From NCBI RefSeq assembly GCF_018502485.1, contig NZ_CP075546.1: a stretch of 64,000 bases of DNA. The stretch is one strand, 5' to 3'. Below the pieces are notes generated by a model, which saw nothing but the letters and a program-made list of their open reading frames with translations, was not told where the DNA came from and made no database searches. This document shows, piece after piece, positions 63,262 to 64,000 of this stretch. How positions within the stretch are numbered: the stretch's first letter is position 1; each line of letters opens with the position of its first letter. The stretch is from Methanospirillum purgamenti (GTDB taxonomy: Archaea > Halobacteriota > Methanomicrobia > Methanomicrobiales > Methanospirillaceae). Both the position numbers and the translations under genes were made by a program.

Positions 63262-64000
63262 CGAGCTTGACATCAAGGGGTTTGGCACCCTCATCAACCG
63301 GAAATTTTCATTTCCCGGGACTGGTGTGACCATCCTTGCTGGAAAAAATGAAGCAGGGAAGACAACTTTCCTGGAATTTGTCCGGAGAATGCTCTTTGGG
63401 TTTCCATCCGGAAGAGTTGCCTCAAAAGAGTATGATCCCATATCAGGCCTGGTGAAAGGTGGGGCATTATCGGTGATATTTCAAGCCGGCGGAAGATATA
63501 CCATCCATCGGGTAAAAGCCACCAACCGGGCAATCCAGCAGCATCTTCTGCTGGAAGACGGAAGATCAGCCCCGGTGGAAGAACTCTTTGTCCACATGGG
63601 AAAGATCAGAAAAGACTTCTATAATCGTGTCTTTGCCCTTTCACACCTTGATCTTTTGAATGAGGGAACCCTGGTTCATGACAACTCGGTAAAAGATTTC
63701 CTTATCGGAGGACTTCTCAGCATTAAAAAATCGAATCCCCATGTAATCGCTGATAACTGTTCAAAAAGAGCAAACGAACTCTTCCTCCAAAAGGGAAGCA
63801 GACCAGTCATTAATGCTTTCAATGCTGAATTAAAGAAGATAAACGGAAATATTCGTGATATTGAAGCCAAAACTGAAGAGTACCGCGACAAAAGTAACAG
63901 ACTCGAAGAACTTGAGCAGGAAAAAACAAGGCTTGAGAAGGAAGAGCTAGACGTGCAAAAAAAACTCTCCCATTACCGGATGCTCCAGGATGCACGGGAT
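63251..64000 (+). CDS. Rad50/SbcC/YhaN-like AAA ATPase (partial, 3' end outside window)
   Basis: 250 codons are visible. DELDIKGFGTLINRKFSF begins the ATPase head and ILAGKNEAGKTTFLEFVRRM is Walker A. From about residue 190 a coiled coil starts (KKINGNIRDIEAKTEEYRDK). FVRRMLFGFPSG is typical of the YhaN-like branch rather than classical Rad50. The overlap with the Mre11-like gene shows that they form a nuclease-ATPase pair. Confidence 0.9.
   Translation, partial: MKIDELDIKGFGTLINRKFSFPGTGVTILAGKNEAGKTTFLEFVRRMLFGFPSGRVASKEYDPISGLVKGGALSVIFQAGGRYTIHRVKATNRAIQQHLLLEDGRSAPVEELFVHMGKIRKDFYNRVFALSHLDLLNEGTLVHDNSVKDFLIGGLLSIKKSNPHVIADNCSKRANELFLQKGSRPVINAFNAELKKINGNIRDIEAKTEEYRDKSNRLEELEQEKTRLEKEELDVQKKLSHYRMLQDARD

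Overview
The window looks like chromosome of a motile methanogenic archaeon of the Methanomicrobiales, most like Methanospirillum. This is inferred from gene content: archaeal ribosomal protein L10e, archaeal GatD, pyruvoyl-dependent arginine decarboxylase, a split partial TCA pathway using ferredoxin-dependent 2-oxoglutarate oxidoreductase, an archaellum operon joined to che genes with cheF, and class III type start signals (overlapping ATGA junctions, some probable leaderless starts). No methanogenesis gene lies in the window, so methanogen is an inference. No rRNA or tRNA was found.

Positions 1 to about 35.7 kb are dense housekeeping sequence. argH and a truncated gatD form a reverse-strand pair. 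An ABC importer of the nitrate/sulfonate/taurine type follows, then rpl10e. Next comes a tightly overlapping operon fumA-fumB-korD-korA-korB-korC-sucC-sucD that encodes malate/fumarate, 2-oxoglutarate and succinyl-CoA interconversion for glutamate synthesis, with a proline-rich zinc-ribbon protein and a membrane protein behind it. From 14.5 to 29.4 kb lies the motility block: archaellum motor genes arlD/E-G-F-H-I-J, an unknown acidic membrane protein, cheF, cheY, cheB, a CheA that carries a CheC phosphatase domain fused at its C terminus, cheD, and a convergent gene with TPR repeats fused to a second CheC domain. No archaellin gene or prepilin peptidase is present, so those must be encoded elsewhere. 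pdaD, carA, carB and argG follow and extend the arginine theme begun by argH.

From about 36 to 57 kb the sequence becomes accessory and decayed. It holds a PEGA surface protein with an internal 243-bp duplication, a fossil ABC exporter, a membrane-anchored winged-helix regulator with exported neighbours, and a shattered virus- or plasmid-like remnant (41.3 to 45.3 kb) in which almost only the hicBA toxin-antitoxin pair and two small ORFs are intact. Then comes a 7-kb segment bracketed by two copies of a 250-bp hairpin-rich repeat. Inside it an RloC-like ATPase/anticodon-nuclease gene and a small membrane gene have each been split by a different IS630-family element; in both cases removing the element restores the reading frame exactly. 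Two IS4-superfamily transposases, a small terminal-inverted-repeat insertion and transposase scraps complete the region. One IS4 element truncates a TIR-domain gene.

From 56.4 to 64 kb there is a defence-flavoured cluster: a NYN-family nuclease, a CARF-HEPN (TM1812/Csx1-type) CRISPR ancillary ribonuclease, a frameshifted unknown gene, a tiny zinc-ribbon protein, a minimal CRISPR array of four intact repeats plus one degenerate terminal repeat, cas2 and cas1 without any interference genes, and a divergent Mre11/SbcD-like nuclease with a Rad50/YhaN-like ATPase that runs off the window end.
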